DNA from: Cytobacillus firmus
GTDB taxonomy: Bacteria > Bacillota > Bacilli > Bacillales > Cytobacillaceae
Direction of reading: 5' to 3'
DNA: 64,000 nucleotides
NCBI RefSeq assembly: GCF_023657595.1
Contig: NZ_CP098323.1
Location: forward strand, 2,132,001-2,196,000
The notes beneath the pieces were generated by a model. That model was given only the letters and a program-made list of their open reading frames with translations. It was not told the DNA's origin and ran no database searches. The position numbers and the translations under genes are program-made. Below are positions 60,451-64,000 of the stretch, in pieces; positions within the stretch are counted from its first letter, which is position 1, and every line of letters starts with the position of its first letter.

Positions 60451-60479
60451 CCTCTTATCCTTAGGATAGGAGGTTTTTT
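60451..60479 (+). terminator. Terminator of alsT
   Basis: CCTCTTATCC (60451-60460) pairs with GGATAGGAGG (60464-60473), followed by six T residues. Confidence 0.87.
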
Positions 60480-60541
60480 GTGATTTTACATGTTATTTCC
60501 AAAACTGGGTAAGATAATAAAAAAATAGGGAGGATACGTAA

Positions 60542-61303
60542 ATGAAGAAGGAATTGCTTTTTGCGTTTGCGGCTTTCTTTTTTATGTCTTTATCCGCTAT
60601 AACCGGTGTATATGCAGGTGAACAAGAACAAAAGACTGTAACGCTGTCGAAAGATAAAGTGGATGTTACCGGTGATAATAAGGCAGACACTATCTATATT
60701 AAAGGTGTCTATTATGAGGAGGGCGCTTCATTTTTAAAGGAGATTTCACTTGAAGTTAAGGCCTCAGACGGTAATACGTATAATGCGGAGCTTGAAGGTG
60801 GATATGAACCTCAAATACAGTTTGAAGATTTAAACCGTGATTCCATCAAAGATATGTATATTAGTATTCCAACTGGCGGAAGCGGAGGGCTGTCAAATTT
60901 TTATTTATATACCTTAAAGGACTTTAAGATGGTTGACCTCTCTGTTCCAGATCCTTTAGTTATCAATAGTCAATTTGAAAATGGCTACAAAGCGAATATC
61001 AGCATCCAGGATACAAAACAATCGTATACGTTCGATTTACGGGACAGGAGTGAAGAGTATGAACGGCTCGGTCTGTATGTTAACGGCAAGCTTAGCGAGC
61101 CAACGGAGCTTATGGTAAATCCATATAGCACTTTGAAGATCATCCCTGTTGAAGGGAAAAAGGGATTAATGGGAATTCAGAGAATAAGCGGGGCATATAA
61201 TGCAGATACCATTGCCTTTGTAGAGTCCTTTTGGCTGTATGAAGATGGGATATGGAATTTAAAAGACACCAAAGTGATGAAAATGAATTCCCGTAAGCGT
61301 TAG
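60542..61303 (+). CDS. Secreted VCBS/FG-GAP-like protein, unknown
   Basis: 253 aa. A signal peptide (about residues 1-25, likely cleavage after GVYA) precedes a beta-rich domain. An acidic calcium-binding-like repeat VTGDNKADTIYIKG and a second FEDLNRDSIKDMYISI resemble VCBS/FG-GAP loops, seen also in spore and cell-surface proteins. The C-terminal part is all beta. No enzyme motif. GGGAGGA precedes the ATG. Confidence 0.8.
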   Translation: MKKELLFAFAAFFFMSLSAITGVYAGEQEQKTVTLSKDKVDVTGDNKADTIYIKGVYYEEGASFLKEISLEVKASDGNTYNAELEGGYEPQIQFEDLNRDSIKDMYISIPTGGSGGLSNFYLYTLKDFKMVDLSVPDPLVINSQFENGYKANISIQDTKQSYTFDLRDRSEEYERLGLYVNGKLSEPTELMVNPYSTLKIIPVEGKKGLMGIQRISGAYNADTIAFVESFWLYEDGIWNLKDTKVMKMNSRKR

Positions 61304-61378
61304 TGACTGGGCATTTGTCACGTTTCTATATGGCTCCCATATACTGGGCATAAGGAAATTTGTATAGGGGGCCTTCAT

Positions 61379-61852
61379 GTGAGCAAATTTAATCCATCTA
61401 AGCTGTTGGTAAAATATTTGCCTCCTGCGACGGAATTCAGACCCGTAGACAGCAGGAAATATACACTTACACACTCAGATGCAACCGGGGAGTTATTTTT
61501 GGCAATAGGCGGATGCTATGATTTTAGTGCCATTAATCCTAAATTCCGTGATGAAGTTTTTGCTGAATGGATACCGCAAATGGGGCAGTATGTTCTGAGT
61601 GGGAGGGTGTATATCAGCAGCGGGGAATTTGATCATCAATACTCAAAAATAAGGTTTCTCATTTTCCAGAAAGAATTAGATCTGGCGCTGACAGCCATGG
61701 TCTATGGTGACCGGTCATTTTATTCCAACTATCCATGGCTGCTTGATTCGCCAATCTTTATATACTTTGAATCTGTTTATCCGGAATTCAGCAAGCTGAT
61801 TTATTATGGGACACCCAGAAAGTATTTAACTGCCGCACTGCTGCCAGTGTGA
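61379..61852 (+). CDS. Staygreen (SGR) family protein
   Basis: 157 aa from GTG 61379, after AGGGGG (the overlapping ATG at 61377 is followed at once by TGA). The N-terminus FNPSKLLVKYLPPATEF, with HSDATGELFLAIGG, matches the staygreen family, known in plants as magnesium dechelatase of chlorophyll a. Bacillaceae do not make chlorophyll, so the natural substrate here is unclear. Bacterial homologues have been reported to have dechelatase activity, as I recall. Confidence 0.82.
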   Translation: MSKFNPSKLLVKYLPPATEFRPVDSRKYTLTHSDATGELFLAIGGCYDFSAINPKFRDEVFAEWIPQMGQYVLSGRVYISSGEFDHQYSKIRFLIFQKELDLALTAMVYGDRSFYSNYPWLLDSPIFIYFESVYPEFSKLIYYGTPRKYLTAALLPV

Positions 61853-61945
61853 AAAGTATTTAGGAAACATATGTTCTAATGGCGTCAAAACGCATTTATT
61901 AATATAAAACACTGTACTAAATATCAAAACAATGGAGCGATCGAA

Positions 61946-62083
61946 ATGAAAAAGGAACCAGAGAATACATTTGAATTAAGTTATGAATCTGATGGGAAAA
62001 TGGGTGAAAAAGAAAATAACAATGGAAAGGAAAATAAAGATCAGGCAGAAATATTCTTTAATAGTACACAGGATAGTGAATAA
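61946..62083 (+). CDS. Small acidic hypothetical protein
   Basis: 45 aa, MKKEPENTFELSYESDGKMG..., ending NSTQDSE, rich in Glu, Asn and Lys. GGAG with 8-nt spacing precedes the ATG. Composition and absence of hydrophobic stretches suggest an unstructured peptide. No family recognised. Confidence 0.5.
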   Translation: MKKEPENTFELSYESDGKMGEKENNNGKENKDQAEIFFNSTQDSE

Positions 62084-62459
62084 GTTCAGATAAAGGTTGG
62101 CATAAAAATATTATGTAAACTAGATAAGTTAAATATAAAATATAAGAGGGGTTTATAAATCTTCAAAAATATCCCTTAAATAAGGATTAAACTAATATCA
62201 GCTGGAGCATCAGAACATAAAACCAGGAATTTTAGTGTAAATGAAACTGGCTTTAAATAAATTCAGCTAAAATTCATTTCAAAATTCTACAAATGTAAAT
62301 TAAACAAGCAGAATTAATTTGATGAAAAATTTAATGCTGTCTCACTATCTTAAGTATACTTTGATAATGAGACAGTGTTTTTATTCCATTTTATTACTTC
62401 CTATAATATATATTATGTTCGGGGCGTTTTAAGAAAATATAAGAATAAAGCAGCATCTG
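62084..62459. other. AT-rich intergenic region with one hairpin
   Basis: No gene recognised. CTGTCTCA (62337-62344) pairs with TGAGACAG (62368-62375), extended by TATC/GATA, followed by TGTTTTT; it may be a terminator although no long gene precedes it. Confidence 0.5.
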
Positions 62460-62831
62460 CTACTCTACCCTGTTCTTATAGCTGCTGTTTTTTATTTTCT
62501 CCAGATTGATAAAACGTACACTGTATTCAATAACATCATTAATAAAGAGTCCATGGTTGTTAGCGAAATCTTTAACTTTTTCTAATAAGACCTTATCGTA
62601 GGTTGTCTTGTATTGAACTCGATCCTTCGGCCGAGTTTTTTTATCATATGAAATAAAATCCTGATTCAAGACTTCCTGAAGTCCGTTTTCAAGCAAATAG
62701 TTAATATGAGTGTCATGGTCTGCTGATAGAGTTTCTAATTGATTCAGTATAGTTTTACTGATATTTGTCCGGAATTTTACTCTTGACTCATCAGTTTTTT
62801 GAATTAACTTGCCATTTACTAATTCCCACAT
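62460..62831 (-). CDS. Two-repeat ribbon-helix-helix-like protein
   Basis: 123 aa. Two segments share one pattern: RVKFRTNISKTILNQLETLSADHDTHINYLLENGLQEVL (residues 17-55) and RVQYKTTYDKVLLEKVKDFANNHGLFINDVIEYSVRFI (about 71-108). Each has a short strand, then two helices, as in Arc/MetJ DNA-binding domains, so one chain could mimic a dimer. Function unknown; a regulatory or mobile-element role is possible. Ribosome binding site GGAGG (in AGGAGGCGGGC). Confidence 0.7.
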   Translation of the reverse strand: MWELVNGKLIQKTDESRVKFRTNISKTILNQLETLSADHDTHINYLLENGLQEVLNQDFISYDKKTRPKDRVQYKTTYDKVLLEKVKDFANNHGLFINDVIEYSVRFINLEKIKNSSYKNRVE

Positions 62832-62857
62832 TATTAAGCCCGCCTCCTGTTAAATGG

Positions 62858-63742
<885 letters not shown>

Positions 63743-63997
63743 CTATTGCTTCTTCTTCTCAAAACCAAGCTCATCTGCCATTTCAGTGAGTGCTGACAGG
63801 TTTTGGTTCTTAAAAGCATTGTTCATATTTGATTTGCTCATGATTTGCTGCATAGGATGCATATTGGCGTTGTGGTTTCGGTTTCGTGTAAAAGCTACCG
63901 CTGCTGTGCTCAGCACTACACTGATCAGCGATCCCCACAGCCATCCCCAGTTGCTCTTTCTTTTTACGCCAAACATATTCATCATTGGCCTGCGCAT
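63743..63997 (-). CDS. Small membrane protein, DUF3918-like (start may lie outside)
   Basis: 84 aa to ATG 63997, only 3 nt from the window edge, so the true start could be further upstream or at an inner Met. One hydrophobic segment (about residues 18-36, WGWLWGSLISVVLSTAAVAF) precedes a polar tail rich in Asn, Met and His, ending ADELGFEKKKQ. It recalls the YrzQ/DUF3918 group. Function unknown. Confidence 0.65.
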   Translation of the reverse strand: MRRPMMNMFGVKRKSNWGWLWGSLISVVLSTAAVAFTRNRNHNANMHPMQQIMSKSNMNNAFKNQNLSALTEMADELGFEKKKQ

Positions 63998-64000
63998 ATT

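Overview
The window reads as chromosome of a spore-forming Bacillaceae bacterium (Bacillus, Cytobacillus or Mesobacillus type). Evidence: four small acid-soluble spore protein genes (sspP, sspO, sspN, tlp), a CotM-like coat protein, PerR, Fur, CcpC and LexA type sites, G-rich Shine-Dalgarno sequences with frequent TTG/GTG starts, and a backbone that follows the B. subtilis order cotM-sspP-sspO-citB-yneN-sspN-tlp-yneP-yneQ-yneR-plsY(yneS)-yneT-parE-parC-alsT.

Layout. 1-8.0 kb: ABC-F ATPase (partial), PerR-type catalase, arginine deiminase, the threonine-to-glycine pair kbl-tdh and an arylamine N-acetyltransferase. 8.1-10.3 kb: a SelW-like selenoprotein gene whose in-frame TGA is followed by a SECIS-like hairpin, then cotM and selA. 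10.3-24.7 kb: the ssp/citB/yne backbone, with intergenic repeats at about 11.1, 16.2, 19.9 and 20.3 kb. 24.8-28.6 kb: DUF3243, phospholipase D-like and GH18 proteins. 28.6-52.5 kb: a purine catabolism island of two divergent units, inserted between plsY and yneT relative to B. subtilis. 52.6-61.9 kb: acetyltransferase, yneT, topoisomerase IV, alsT, a secreted protein and a staygreen-family protein. 62-64 kb: a two-repeat ribbon-helix-helix protein and a LAGLIDADG homing endonuclease.

The island is the main interest. The leftward unit carries a guanine-type purine riboswitch, then xanthine dehydrogenase subunits and maturation factors, a purine permease and adenine deaminase. The rightward unit encodes a xanthine-type permease, a cyclic amidohydrolase, a cysteine hydrolase, a UbiX/UbiD decarboxylase pair, a bacterial microcompartment shell (three BMC-H, one BMC-P), a putative cargo or scaffold protein with an N-terminal amphipathic helix, a flavoprotein-like protein, a divergent adenine-deaminase paralogue, a cyclase-family hydrolase, a DUF1989 protein, an M20 deacylase and a guanine-deaminase-like amidohydrolase. 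No uricase is visible.

The gene order can be laid directly onto the clostridial xanthine ring-opening route: xanthine, 4-ureidoimidazole-5-carboxylate, 4-aminoimidazole-5-carboxylate, 4-aminoimidazole, imidazolone, formiminoglycine, then glycine. My central inference is that this is a purine-degrading microcompartment that encloses the 4-aminoimidazole stage and may finish hydrolytically (DUF1989 deiminase plus M20 deformylase). Family assignments come from the sequence; the step assignments are hypotheses.
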